Both the position numbers and the translations under genes were made by a program. DNA of 64,000 nt from Gemmatimonadota bacterium (GTDB taxonomy: Bacteria > Gemmatimonadota > Gemmatimonadetes > Gemmatimonadales > Gemmatimonadaceae). The notes beneath the pieces were generated by a model. It made no database searches and was not told where the DNA came from. It was given only the letters and a program-made list of their open reading frames with translations. The stretch lies in NCBI GenBank assembly GCA_021298835.1, contig JAJTHG010000008.1, positions 62,001 through 126,000 on the forward strand. The letters run 5' to 3'. This document shows, in pieces, positions 27,761-36,352 of this stretch (the stretch's first letter is position 1; every line of letters begins with the position of its first letter).

Positions 27761-28951
27761 CTACCGTGCGTACACGCGGCCGCGCCACTGCGTCGGGCGG
27801 CGCAGCGACGACAGCGTGATGCGCAGCGCCGCCAGTGGGTCGGCCAGCGGCGAGAGCCAGTAGGGGAGGTCGGTCCGCTCGTACGAGGCCCGGGTGGCGA
27901 GCAGCAGCAGCAGGCGGATGCCGAGCAGGAGCCCGTTCACCCACAGGAGCGCGCGGCGCGCCTCGGCCGGCCATTCGGTCGGCCACGGCAGCAGCAGGAG
28001 CAGGGGCAGCACGATCCAGGGGGCCGCCTGCGCCAGCCACAGGTGCGCGACGTCCCACGCCTGCCCGACGCGCGAGCGCGCGTCCTTGAGGTCGAGGGAG
28101 CGTCCCCATTCGCGCCACGCCTGTGCGGCCGTCTCGTACGAGCGCACCGTGTACAGCGCCGAGCCGTCGAGGAAGCCCACCTTCGCCCCCTGCCGCGCGA
28201 GCTGCCGCGCGATCGCGACGTCCTCGGCGAACGAGCCCGCCACGACGTTGTAGCCCTCGCGCAGGATCACCTCGCGCCGGAAGAGCATGCACTGACCGTT
28301 CGCCGCGATGCGCTCGGGATCGGGCTGCCGCTCGCCGGCCGCGCCGGTGCGATAGACGAGCGTGGTGAGGAGCGCCGGCTGGAGCCAGCGCTCCGCCGCG
28401 GTCGGGATGCGGAAGCGGGGGGAGAAGCTCAGCACGTCGTAGTCTTCGCGCTGCGCGAGCGCGAGGATGGCGTCGGCCATGCCCGGCACCGGCACGATGT
28501 CCGCATCCACGCCGAGCACGTACGGGGTGGTCGCCTGCTCGGTGCCGAACTGCAGGGCCCACGCCTTCCCGACCCAACCGGCGGGAAGCGGGGGATCGTG
28601 CAGCAGCACCAGCCGGGGATCGCGCGCCTGGAACTCGCGCACGACGTCGGCGGTGCCGTCGGCGGAATGCGAATCGATCACGAGGATCCGCTCGACGGCC
28701 GGCCCCTGCCTCAGCAGCCCCTCGAGGCACGGACGGATCCGCGCGGCCTCGTTGTAGGACGGCAGGAGGATGGTGAGCCCCCCGACCGGTCCGCCGGCGG
28801 GCAGTGGGGGAACCGGCGGGCGACGCGTTCTCCCGGGGGCGAGGCGGGCCATGAGCACCAGCAGGGCGACGCCCTGCATCACCGCCAGCGCGGCGAGAAA
28901 CTCGTACACGGCAATCGTCGTAGGAGGGGTCGGGTCGGTCAGGTCGGCCAC
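27761..28951 (-). CDS. Membrane-associated family 2 glycosyltransferase (HpnB/CrtQ-like)
   Basis: 396 residues from GTG 28951. One N-terminal helix (about 15-36) is followed by a GT-A domain: LTILLPSYNEAARI, ILVIDSHSADGTADVV, LPAGWVGKAWALQ, GVDADIVP (the DxD-type metal site), and EDVAIARQLARQG plus a QAWREWGRS segment (Q/RxxRW-like). Two or three helices follow at the C terminus. The PLPAGWVGK segment is typical of HpnB/CrtQ-type enzymes of hopanoid and carotenoid metabolism; the substrate remains unassigned. The gene is monocistronic. Confidence 0.85.
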   Translation of the reverse strand: MADLTDPTPPTTIAVYEFLAALAVMQGVALLVLMARLAPGRTRRPPVPPLPAGGPVGGLTILLPSYNEAARIRPCLEGLLRQGPAVERILVIDSHSADGTADVVREFQARDPRLVLLHDPPLPAGWVGKAWALQFGTEQATTPYVLGVDADIVPVPGMADAILALAQREDYDVLSFSPRFRIPTAAERWLQPALLTTLVYRTGAAGERQPDPERIAANGQCMLFRREVILREGYNVVAGSFAEDVAIARQLARQGAKVGFLDGSALYTVRSYETAAQAWREWGRSLDLKDARSRVGQAWDVAHLWLAQAAPWIVLPLLLLLPWPTEWPAEARRALLWVNGLLLGIRLLLLLATRASYERTDLPYWLSPLADPLAALRITLSSLRRPTQWRGRVYAR

Positions 28952-28984
28952 CCGGGAAACTACCGGATTCCGCCCGGCGCGGCC

Positions 28985-29015
28985 TTGTCGGCCCGCAGCG
29001 GACGACGACTAGCTT
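28985..29015 (+). promoter_or_regulatory. Candidate promoter of the exported-protein gene
   Basis: TTGTCG (28985-28990) and TAGCTT (29010-29015) are 19 bases apart. The -10 is 60 bases before the GTG at 29076. TAGCTTCC followed by GCGACAAC recurs at 16893 upstream of another gene. The spacing is slightly long, so this is a moderate-to-weak call. Confidence 0.4.
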
Positions 29016-29075
29016 CCGCGACAACCTGTCGGCGGTGCCCGCCTCCGACCCCAAGCCTCCCACCCTGGAGCTCCC

Positions 29076-29879
29076 GTGCCCCGTAGTGGTTCCCTCGTCC
29101 GCCTCGTGCTGGCGGCCGGTTCCGTCGCCCTGCCGGCGGTCGCGTCGGCGCAGCTGCCCGGCTACGCCCCGTCCACCGGGAAGTACCGGGTGGACTCGCA
29201 GATCAAGATCACCCAGTCCATGGGCGGCTCGACGCAGGAGTTCGACAACGCGTCGAAGCAGCTCCTGTCCGTCTCGCTCGCCGGCCGTGCGCCGACGATG
29301 GACCTCCTGATCGTCCTCGACTCGATGTCCACCAGCGCGAGCATCCCGGAAGCCGCCACCGACCCCGCACCGCTGCTCGGCATGAAGCTCACCGGCAAGA
29401 TGAACCCTGCCGGCGCCATCTCCGAGGAGAAGGCGGTGGACAAGGCCGGCGCCGAGCCGCCATCGCCGGTGGCGCAGTCGCTCCGGACGCTCTTCCCGCG
29501 CATCAAGCCCGGGGCGAAGGTCGGTGAGTCGTGGGTGGATACCACCACGACGAAGGCCAACCAGAACGGCATCGAGACGACCACGACCACGGTCACGACC
29601 TACACCTACGCCGCCGACTCCGCGGCCGCGGGTGGCAAGGCCGCCAAGATCACCGCCGTCGCGACGTCGAAGGTCGCCGGCAAGGGCAACGCGCAGGGGC
29701 AGGACCTCTCGCTCGAGGGCGAGACGAAGTCCACCTCGACCTACCTCGTGGCCCCGACGGGCACGTTCCTCGGCGGGGCCTCGGCCATCGAGGCCGCGCT
29801 CAACGTGACCGTCGAGGCGATGGGCATGGTCATTCCGATCACGCAGAAGGGCACCTCGAAGGTCGAGCGCGTGCCCTGA
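29076..29879 (+). CDS. Exported protein of unknown function, beta-rich
   Basis: 267 residues from GTG 29076, which has GGAG nine bases upstream. A clear Sec signal peptide is cut at about ASA-QLPG (residue 26). The mature part is Thr/Ser/Lys-rich and predicted mainly beta, with KYRVDSQIKITQSMGG, a LRTLFPRIKPGAKVGESW segment and long Thr runs near 160. No catalytic motif or lipobox is visible. It is followed by a strong hairpin, so it is probably a single-gene unit. No family recognised with confidence. Confidence 0.75.
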   Translation: MPRSGSLVRLVLAAGSVALPAVASAQLPGYAPSTGKYRVDSQIKITQSMGGSTQEFDNASKQLLSVSLAGRAPTMDLLIVLDSMSTSASIPEAATDPAPLLGMKLTGKMNPAGAISEEKAVDKAGAEPPSPVAQSLRTLFPRIKPGAKVGESWVDTTTTKANQNGIETTTTTVTTYTYAADSAAAGGKAAKITAVATSKVAGKGNAQGQDLSLEGETKSTSTYLVAPTGTFLGGASAIEAALNVTVEAMGMVIPITQKGTSKVERVP

Positions 29880-29897
29880 CCGCCCCGCTCCGGAAAC

Positions 29898-29944
29898 CCG
29901 CGCGGCGGCGTCCCGATCCTCGGGGTGCCGCCGCGCGGTCGTTT
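29898..29944 (+). terminator. Strong hairpin after the exported-protein gene
   Basis: A perfect 12-base stem CCGCGCGGCGGC / GCCGCCGCGCGG (29898-29909 with 29927-29938). An inner CCCGA/TCGGG stem in the loop region (29912-29916 with 29920-29924) stacks inside it. TCGTTT follows. It starts 19 bases after the stop codon. The T-tract is short. Confidence 0.65.
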
Positions 29945-29971
29945 CGCAGCGGTCGGCCTCCCGACGGCGGG

Positions 29972-30259
29972 TCACCCAGCCAGGCGGTGCGTCGCCTCGA
30001 GCACTGCCTGCGCCAGGGTCGCCGCCGCGCCGTCGTCGTCCACGGGTAGCAGATCCGCGTTCTGGTAGCACGCCGAGAGCAGCGGCACGTCGGCCAGCAG
30101 GGTGTCCACGATGCCAGCCGCATCGCCCGACGCGGCGAGGGCGGCGCACCACCGTACCTCGTCCCACGCGTCTTCCGCCTCGCCGCCGGCCGCCGCGACC
30201 TGGCGCACCACGGCCTCCACGAACGGCCGCAGTCGCTCCGGCGTCCCGCTGTCGATCAT
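29972..30259 (-). CDS. Unknown 95-residue protein downstream of fumarylacetoacetase
   Basis: ATG 30259, ten bases after the fah stop, in the same direction. Small, acidic and Ala-rich, predicted mostly helical (RPFVEAVVRQVAAAGGEAED, TLAQAVLEATHRLAG), with two Cys but no metal-binding pattern and no signal peptide. No family recognised. Codon use matches its neighbours and the placement argues for a real last gene of the SDR-fah operon. Confidence 0.6.
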   Translation of the reverse strand: MIDSGTPERLRPFVEAVVRQVAAAGGEAEDAWDEVRWCAALAASGDAAGIVDTLLADVPLLSACYQNADLLPVDDDGAAATLAQAVLEATHRLAG

Positions 30260-30269
30260 GGCGCGGGGT

Positions 30270-31610
30270 TCAGGCGGGCTGCACCACGCCGCGGCACGTG
30301 CCGAAGCCGATCCGCACCGCCCCTTCGGCCTCCGCCCAACCGGTGATCGTCACCTCGTCGCCATCGGCGAGGAACCGACGCACTTCGCCGCCCGCGAGCG
30401 CCACCGGGTCGCGCCCCCGCCACGTGAGCTCGAGCAGGCACCCGCGCTCCGAGGGCTCGGGACCGCTCACGGTGCCGCTCGCGAGGAGGTCGCCGGGCGC
30501 CAGGTTGCAGCCCCCGCTCGCGTGGTGGGCGAGCAGCTGGGCCGGCGTCCAGTACATCGCCCGGTCGAAGCGCGTCGCCGACAGGCGGTGGGGCGGCGAG
30601 CCGACCGCGCGCATCGCCGCCGTGGCGAGCGACACTTCGAGCGTGACGGCGAGCGCGCCGTGCGCCTGGTCGTCGGCGTCGAGCAGGTACGGCAGCGGTG
30701 CCGGGTCGCCCTCGGCGCGCGGGGCCGGTGCGGAGCGGAATGGCGCCAGCGCATCCGTCGTCACCACCCAGGGCGAGATCGTCGTCGCGAAGTTCTTCGC
30801 GAGGAACGGGCCCAGCGGCTGGTATTCCCATGCCTGCATGTCGCGCGCCGACCAGTCGTTCACGAGCACGACGCCGAAGAGGTGCCGCGGGGCATCACCG
30901 ATCGGGATCGCCGCGCCAAGCGCGTTGCCGGGCCCGACGACGAAGCCCAGCTCGAGTTCGTAGTCCAGCCGCGCGGTCGGCTGCACCACCGGCGCGCTCG
31001 CCCCGTCGGGCAGCACTTGCCCGGCGGGCCGGCGCACCGGGGCACCCGAGACGACGATGGACGACGCACGCCCGTGGTAGCCGATCGGCACCCACTTGTA
31101 GTTCGGCAGCAGCGGCTGGTCGGGGCGGAACATCGAGCCGACGTTCGTGGCGTGGTGCACCGAGGCGTAGAAGTCGGTGTAGTCGCCGATCGCGAGCGGC
31201 AGCAGCAGCTCGACCTCTGCCATCGGCGCGAGAATGCGCCCGCGGGCCGCGCGGGCCGCCTCGGCGTTGCGCCCCGCGGCGCTCAGCAGGTCGAAGAGGG
31301 CGTGCCGCAGGGCCCGCCAGTGCGCCGGCCCGAGCGAGGCGAGGCGGTTGAGCGTCGGCGCGTCGCAGGCGGCCGCGGCCTCGAACGCCTCCGTCGAAGG
31401 CATCGGCACGACGGCCGCGGCGCCGACGACGTCGAGCACGGCGTCGCCGATCGCGACCCCGACGCGCGGCCGCATCTTGGCCCCCGGGCGGCGATAGACG
31501 CCGAAGGGCAGGTTCTGGAGGGGGAAGTCGGCACCGGCCACGTTGGCCGACTCGACCCACGACCGCGCGGAGGGGTCGTGCGTGTGGTCCCGCGACGGCC
31601 AGCCGCTCAT
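30270..31610 (-). CDS. Fumarylacetoacetase
   Basis: About 446 residues, close to the usual 420-440. It splits fumarylacetoacetate to fumarate and acetoacetate, the last step of tyrosine catabolism via homogentisate. The N-terminal SH3-like domain has NLPFGVYRR. The catalytic domain has DYTDFYASVHHATNVG, KWVPIGYHGRASSIVVSG, LDYELELGFVVG (metal-binding acidic residues), LVNDWSARDMQAWEYQPLGP and LLASGTVSGPE. ATG 31610 overlaps the stop of the upstream unknown gene (ATGA). Neither homogentisate dioxygenase nor maleylacetoacetate isomerase is in the window. Confidence 0.93.
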   Translation of the reverse strand: MSGWPSRDHTHDPSARSWVESANVAGADFPLQNLPFGVYRRPGAKMRPRVGVAIGDAVLDVVGAAAVVPMPSTEAFEAAAACDAPTLNRLASLGPAHWRALRHALFDLLSAAGRNAEAARAARGRILAPMAEVELLLPLAIGDYTDFYASVHHATNVGSMFRPDQPLLPNYKWVPIGYHGRASSIVVSGAPVRRPAGQVLPDGASAPVVQPTARLDYELELGFVVGPGNALGAAIPIGDAPRHLFGVVLVNDWSARDMQAWEYQPLGPFLAKNFATTISPWVVTTDALAPFRSAPAPRAEGDPAPLPYLLDADDQAHGALAVTLEVSLATAAMRAVGSPPHRLSATRFDRAMYWTPAQLLAHHASGGCNLAPGDLLASGTVSGPEPSERGCLLELTWRGRDPVALAGGEVRRFLADGDEVTITGWAEAEGAVRIGFGTCRGVVQPA

Positions 31611-32509
31611 CCGAGCATCCCCAGGGCCTGCAGTTCGTCGAGCGGCTCGCGGAAGGAACACGAGCCGAACCCCACCGCCCCGCCGCGCGCGGCGCCGATC
31701 TGGTCGGCATTGAGGTGGTACTGCCGCCACGTGATGCCGCGCGTCGAGACCTTGAGCGCGCGCGGATTCTTCTCCTGCAGGAAGGCGATCGCGTCGTCCT
31801 CGCCCATGCCGGCGAAGACGAAGGCGGCGCACAGGAAGACGTTCAGGAATCCGTGCATCGTCCCCTTGGGGCTGTCGGGTGCGTAGGTGAGCCGGTAATC
31901 GCCGCGGAGCGGGTGATGCAGCCCGGCGGTCGCCTTGAAGGTCACCCCCAGCTCGCTGCAGGCGACGATGAACCGCGCGAGGTGTTCGGCGGGCGGCATG
32001 GCGGAGGCCACGACGCCCCCCGTCCGCACCTTCACCCGCAGGCCCAGCTCGGCGATCGCCGCCAGCAGCGGCCGCGGGTCGGCCTCGATGGGGATCTCGA
32101 CGTACGTGCGGATGCCCGCGAGGCCGAGGATCGCGTACCGCTTGACCTCCGCCACCGTCGTCGCCTTCACCTCGAGCACGTCAATGGCGGCATGGCCGAG
32201 CATGGCCCCCGGGCCGTGGCGCACGTTGAACGAGCGCACCGCGGCGAGGTCGGTCTCGAGGTCGCCCGTACCGAGCGCGGACAGCGACCAGGGCTCCTCG
32301 GCGGCGCTCCGCGGCAGCACGCCTTGCGCTGCGGCCTCGAATTCGCCGAGCCGGTCGATCGGCAGCACGAAACGGCCGAGGGCCCACACGTCCGGCCCCT
32401 TGAGGTATTCCGCGTAGTGGCGGACGGCCTCGGGCATCGGCAGGGCCGCTGGCGGGAAGAGGCCGGCGTAGTCCACCAGCCCCATCATCAACGTGCGAAT
32501 CGCACTCAT
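31607..32509 (-). CDS. Unknown 300-residue protein translationally coupled to fumarylacetoacetase
   Basis: ATG 32509 (an ATG at 32518 is also in frame) to a stop overlapping fah. No signal peptide. The repeated strand-helix pattern (VKRYAILGLAGIRTYVEIPI, LRVKVRTGGVVASAM, GVTFKATAGLHHPL) suggests a TIM-barrel-like fold, and the conserved-looking VDYAGLFPPAALPM opening is distinctive. The C terminus has FGSCSFREPLDEL. I do not know a named function. The ATGA coupling places it in the same pathway as fumarylacetoacetase or a related hydrolase step. Confidence 0.7.
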   Translation of the reverse strand: MSAIRTLMMGLVDYAGLFPPAALPMPEAVRHYAEYLKGPDVWALGRFVLPIDRLGEFEAAAQGVLPRSAAEEPWSLSALGTGDLETDLAAVRSFNVRHGPGAMLGHAAIDVLEVKATTVAEVKRYAILGLAGIRTYVEIPIEADPRPLLAAIAELGLRVKVRTGGVVASAMPPAEHLARFIVACSELGVTFKATAGLHHPLRGDYRLTYAPDSPKGTMHGFLNVFLCAAFVFAGMGEDDAIAFLQEKNPRALKVSTRGITWRQYHLNADQIGAARGGAVGFGSCSFREPLDELQALGMLG

Positions 32510-32528
32510 GTCACCCATCCTCGCGTCG

Positions 32529-33254
32529 TCACCACGCGCGCTCCGTGCCGGTCCAGTCGTGCCACGCGACGTCGCCCGGCCGGGCCCCCTCCGCGAGCGC
32601 CAGCAGCCCCTCGGCGGCGGCCTCGACGCGGTGCAGGAAGGCGGGCCCGTCGAGTTCGGTCTTGTAGTTGCCGGGGTTGCCCAGCACGACGGCGACACCG
32701 TGCGCGGCGAGGTCGTGGCCGAGGGCGCGCGCGACCATGTTGCGGGCGGCCGCCGACGCGCACTGCCCGTAGTCGCCCCCCTGCGACTTGCCCGCGATGG
32801 ACCCCGTCCACGGGCTGGCGATCACCATCACGGGATTCGTGCCGCGTGCCAGCAGGGGGACGAAGGCGCGCGCGAGCAGCAGGGGCCCGACCGCGTTGAC
32901 CCGCAGCAGCCCGGCGATCTCCGGGGCGTCCGCCCCAGCAAACGTCCGGCGCGCCTCGGCCTCGGCCAACCGCGTGTCCGGGCCGGCGGCCAAGGCGGCA
33001 TCCACCAGAAGGTCCACCGCCCCCCAGCGCTCGCGGGCGACGCCCGCGAGCGCCTCGCACGAGGGCTCGCTCGCCGCCTCGAAGGGGACCACCGCCAGCC
33101 GGTCCCCGACCTCCACGGCGAGGTCCTGCAGGGCCGGGACCGCCTCGGGCCTCCGGACCCCGGCGACTACCCGATCGCCCCGTGCCACCGCGGCATGCAC
33201 GATCGTCATACCGAGCGGACGCCCCGCTCCGGCCACCGCCACCCGCAGGGTCAC
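32529..33254 (-). CDS. SDR-like protein with degenerate active site
   Basis: About 241 residues from GTG 33254. It has a Rossmann core: AGAGRPLGM at the dinucleotide loop (Pro in place of the usual third Gly), LLVDAALAAG at the NNAG position, VIASPWTG at the Ser strand, and DYGQCASAA where YxxxK is expected. There the lysine position is Ala, so the classical Tyr-Lys pair is missing. It may bind a cofactor without classical oxidoreductase chemistry, or be a non-catalytic relative. First gene of the fah operon. Confidence 0.75.
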   Translation of the reverse strand: MTLRVAVAGAGRPLGMTIVHAAVARGDRVVAGVRRPEAVPALQDLAVEVGDRLAVVPFEAASEPSCEALAGVARERWGAVDLLVDAALAAGPDTRLAEAEARRTFAGADAPEIAGLLRVNAVGPLLLARAFVPLLARGTNPVMVIASPWTGSIAGKSQGGDYGQCASAAARNMVARALGHDLAAHGVAVVLGNPGNYKTELDGPAFLHRVEAAAEGLLALAEGARPGDVAWHDWTGTERAW

Positions 33255-33287
33255 GGGGGGGTCACGTCGAATGATGTCGGCGACACG

Positions 33288-33318
33288 CTTATCTTGAAGT
33301 GGCAAAAGGTGCGGGCAA
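33288..33318 (-). promoter_or_regulatory. Candidate promoter of the SDR-fah operon
   Basis: On the minus strand, TTGCCC (33313-33318) and GATAAG (33288-33293) are 19 bases apart, with the -10 about 33 bases before the GTG at 33254. The match to consensus is modest. It lies in an 109-base divergent gap that must also serve the metalloprotease gene. Confidence 0.35.
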
Positions 33319-33363
33319 CCGGCGGAACCCGGCCGCGCGCCCGTGAAGTATAGCGATCGGCCC

Positions 33364-36312
33364 ATGTTCACCCGACCGAACCGCATGCACCTCCTTCGAC
33401 GTCTCCTCCGTCCGTTCGCCGCGGCCGCCACCGTCGCGTCGCTCGGCGTCGCGGGCCTCGTCGCGCCCCGCCCCGCCGGTGCCCAACCCGACGGGCTGAC
33501 GACGAGTCCCGCGCTCGGGTGGGAGACGATCCGCACGCCGAACTTCCGCATCCACTACGAGCCCGGACTCCGCGCTTGGGCCGAAGCGGTCGCGAGCCGC
33601 ATCGAGTCGGTCCGCGCCGCGGTGGCCGCGCGGGTGGGCTACACGCCGCCGCGCGTCATTGACGTGCTCATCGAGGACCCGGTGTCGGAGCCGAACGGAT
33701 CGGCGTGGCCCGGCCTGGGGAGTCCGGCCATGCGATTCTGGGCCACCCCGCCGGACCCGTCGAGCGCGATCGGCGGGGCGCGCAGCTGGAGCGAGATCCT
33801 GTCGGTGCACGAATACGCCCATCTGGCTCACCTGCTGCGCCCGTCGCGCAACCGGTGGTCGAACGTCAGCAGCTGGCTGAGCCCGGTCCGGCTCGGCCCG
33901 ATACCGCTCAATGCGCCCGGCTGGGTGACGGAGGGCTACGCGACCGTCATCGAGGGTGAACTGACGGGATCCGGCCGCCCCAACGGCGCCTTCCGGCCGG
34001 CGCTCCTGCGGCGCTGGGCGCTCGAGGGGGCGTTGCCGAGCTACGCGGCGCTCGACGACGCGGCGCCCTTCCTCGGGGGCTCGATGCGATACCTCGTCGG
34101 GTCGGCCTTCCTGGAATGGCTGCAGCGCCAGCGGGGGGATTCGTCGCTCACGTGGCTGTGGCGGCGCATGACGGCCAAGCGCACGCGCACCTTCGACGAG
34201 GCCTTCACCGGGACCTTCGGTGAGCCGGCGCCGGTGCTGTACGGCCGCTTCGTGGCCGAGGTGACGGCGGCGGCCAAGGCGGCGGAGGCGCAGCTTGGCC
34301 CGGCGGCGCACGGGACGTGGCGGCAGCGTTACGCGTGGAACGTCGGCGCGCCGGCGCTGTCACCGGACGGCGGGCGAGTGGCCCTGCGGTTCTCCGCGCC
34401 GGACAAGCCCACGACGGTCGTCGTGTTCGACACGGTCGCCGCATCCGACAGTGCCGACTCGGCCCGTGTCGCCCGCGAGCGGCGCGAGGACTCGCTCGAC
34501 GTCCCCGACTACCGGGTGACCCCGCCGGGCTGGAAGCGGGTCGCCTCGCTCAAGCCGATCGCGGGGATCGGGTTCAGTGCGCCGCGCTGGATGGCCGACG
34601 GCGAGCGGCTGCTCGTCGTCCGTCAGCAGTCGCTGGGGGACGGACGCTCTCGGCCGGATCTCTGGATCTGGCACGCGAAGAGCGGGTGGACGAGACGCAT
34701 CACCGAGGGGGCGGGCATCCGCGAGGCGGATCCCCTGCCCAGCGGGGCGCAGGCCGCCGGCCTGTCGTGCGGCGGCGGCACGTGCCACCTGGTGCTGATC
34801 GACCTCGTCACCGGCGGGGTGCGACGCCTCGCGACCGGGGCCCCCGATCGCCCGTTCGCGGGGGTGCGCGTGTCGCCCTCGGGGACGCGGGTGGCGAGCG
34901 CGGTGCAGCAGGGCGCGGTGTGGCGCCCCGTGCTGATCGACGTCGCGACCGGTGCGGCGACGGTCGTCGGTCCCGATGACGGTGCCACGCGCTACGCCCC
35001 GACGTGGGTGGGGGACACGGCTCTCGTCGTCGTGAGCGAGGCCTCTGGCGTCGCGGACCTCGAGCGGCTGTCCCTGACCGGCCCGGTCACTCGGCTCTCG
35101 CGCACGACGGGTGCGGTGTTCCATCCGGAGGTCGGCAAGGACGGCCGCGTCTGGTTCCTCGACCTCTATCCGCGCGGCTACGACCTTCGCACGTTGCCTG
35201 CCGATGCGGTCGTCCCCGAGGCGGTGGTCGCGACGTTGCCGGCCGGGCTAGCACCGGTGGCGCGACGTGTTGACGCCTCGAAGGCGGTGACGTTCGAGGA
35301 CGCCGGCCCGCGGCCGGCACGCCCGTACGGCATCGGGCCGCAGGGGATCGCCCCGTCGAACTTCGGCAGCGGCGCCGCCGATGGCTTCCAGTTGGGCCTC
35401 GCGTTCAACGTCACGGACCCGGTGGGGCGCGTCGCGCTGCTGGCGCAGGCGGGCGCCGGGGATACCGGCACGTGGCGGGGCGGCCGGCTGGCGTTCGCGT
35501 ACCGCGGGTGGCGGCCGGAAGTGCAGCTGCAGGGCTGGCTGGGCGAGCACACCCCGTCGCGGCAGCGCAACCTCGGCGGGGCGGCGCTCGCGTCCCTCGA
35601 TGCCGCGTACGGCGGCGGCGTGGTGGCGATTGCGCTCGGTCGGCGGTCCTCGCACGGGTTCGCGAACTACCGGGCCGGGGCCTCGATGGGCCAGCTGGAC
35701 TACGTGCACCCGCTCGCCGGCGGTTTCGAGCGCGGCGCACGCGCCTTCGGGTTCCTGACCGCGGAGGATTCCTACCTGTGGACGCCCCGCGGAGCGGCCG
35801 CGCTGCGGATGGACTCGCGCCTCCACGTGGCCGCCGGCAGCACGAACGGCACCGGCTGGCGCCGTGAGGTGATCGAGGCGGGGGCCAGCGCCGCGCCGTA
35901 CCGCGGCGGCGGGCTTGGGGTACGCGGGCGCTTCGGCAGCACGAGCGATGACGCGCCGGTCTGGGAGCGATTCACCTTCGGCGGGTCGCCGTCGCCCTAC
36001 CACGATGCGGACGTGCTGTCGCAGCGCATCGTCGCCCCCGGGTTGCCGTTCGCCACCTTCAGCGGGACGCAGTTCGCGACGCTCGCCGTCGAGACCACCG
36101 GTCCGCTGCGCCTGTATCACGAGTGGGTGTCGGTCGGCCGGCGGGTCGGCCGCTTCAACCGGCTCGTCGGCGCCGAGTTCACCACCGAGGTACCGCCCGT
36201 CAGCGTCCTGCGCATTCCCGCGATCGGCGTGAAGGCAGGCGTCACCTATTCGACTGATGCTCCGTGGCGACGTCGGACCACGGGGTACTTCGTGGTCACC
36301 ATCGCTCCGTAG
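33364..36312 (+). CDS. Exported HExxH metalloprotease-like protein with propeller and barrel-like C terminus
   Basis: About 982 residues from ATG 33364 (ATG 33343 is also in frame). A Sec signal peptide ends near PAGA-QPDG. A gluzincin (peptidase MA-like) domain follows with zinc motif H149-E-Y-A-H153 and a third-ligand glutamate E190 in GWVTEGYA. Next is a TolB/WD40-type propeller (about 325-650; PALSPDGGRVALRF, VRVSPSGTRVASA). The last ~330 residues alternate short Gly-rich strands and end in GYFVVTIAP, resembling an outer-membrane beta-barrel. The substrate is unknown. Confidence 0.82.
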   Translation: MFTRPNRMHLLRRLLRPFAAAATVASLGVAGLVAPRPAGAQPDGLTTSPALGWETIRTPNFRIHYEPGLRAWAEAVASRIESVRAAVAARVGYTPPRVIDVLIEDPVSEPNGSAWPGLGSPAMRFWATPPDPSSAIGGARSWSEILSVHEYAHLAHLLRPSRNRWSNVSSWLSPVRLGPIPLNAPGWVTEGYATVIEGELTGSGRPNGAFRPALLRRWALEGALPSYAALDDAAPFLGGSMRYLVGSAFLEWLQRQRGDSSLTWLWRRMTAKRTRTFDEAFTGTFGEPAPVLYGRFVAEVTAAAKAAEAQLGPAAHGTWRQRYAWNVGAPALSPDGGRVALRFSAPDKPTTVVVFDTVAASDSADSARVARERREDSLDVPDYRVTPPGWKRVASLKPIAGIGFSAPRWMADGERLLVVRQQSLGDGRSRPDLWIWHAKSGWTRRITEGAGIREADPLPSGAQAAGLSCGGGTCHLVLIDLVTGGVRRLATGAPDRPFAGVRVSPSGTRVASAVQQGAVWRPVLIDVATGAATVVGPDDGATRYAPTWVGDTALVVVSEASGVADLERLSLTGPVTRLSRTTGAVFHPEVGKDGRVWFLDLYPRGYDLRTLPADAVVPEAVVATLPAGLAPVARRVDASKAVTFEDAGPRPARPYGIGPQGIAPSNFGSGAADGFQLGLAFNVTDPVGRVALLAQAGAGDTGTWRGGRLAFAYRGWRPEVQLQGWLGEHTPSRQRNLGGAALASLDAAYGGGVVAIALGRRSSHGFANYRAGASMGQLDYVHPLAGGFERGARAFGFLTAEDSYLWTPRGAAALRMDSRLHVAAGSTNGTGWRREVIEAGASAAPYRGGGLGVRGRFGSTSDDAPVWERFTFGGSPSPYHDADVLSQRIVAPGLPFATFSGTQFATLAVETTGPLRLYHEWVSVGRRVGRFNRLVGAEFTTEVPPVSVLRIPAIGVKAGVTYSTDAPWRRRTTGYFVVTIAP

Positions 36313-36352
36313 CGGCTCCCCGCGTCCCGCTCGCCGACACGCCCCGCCCACC

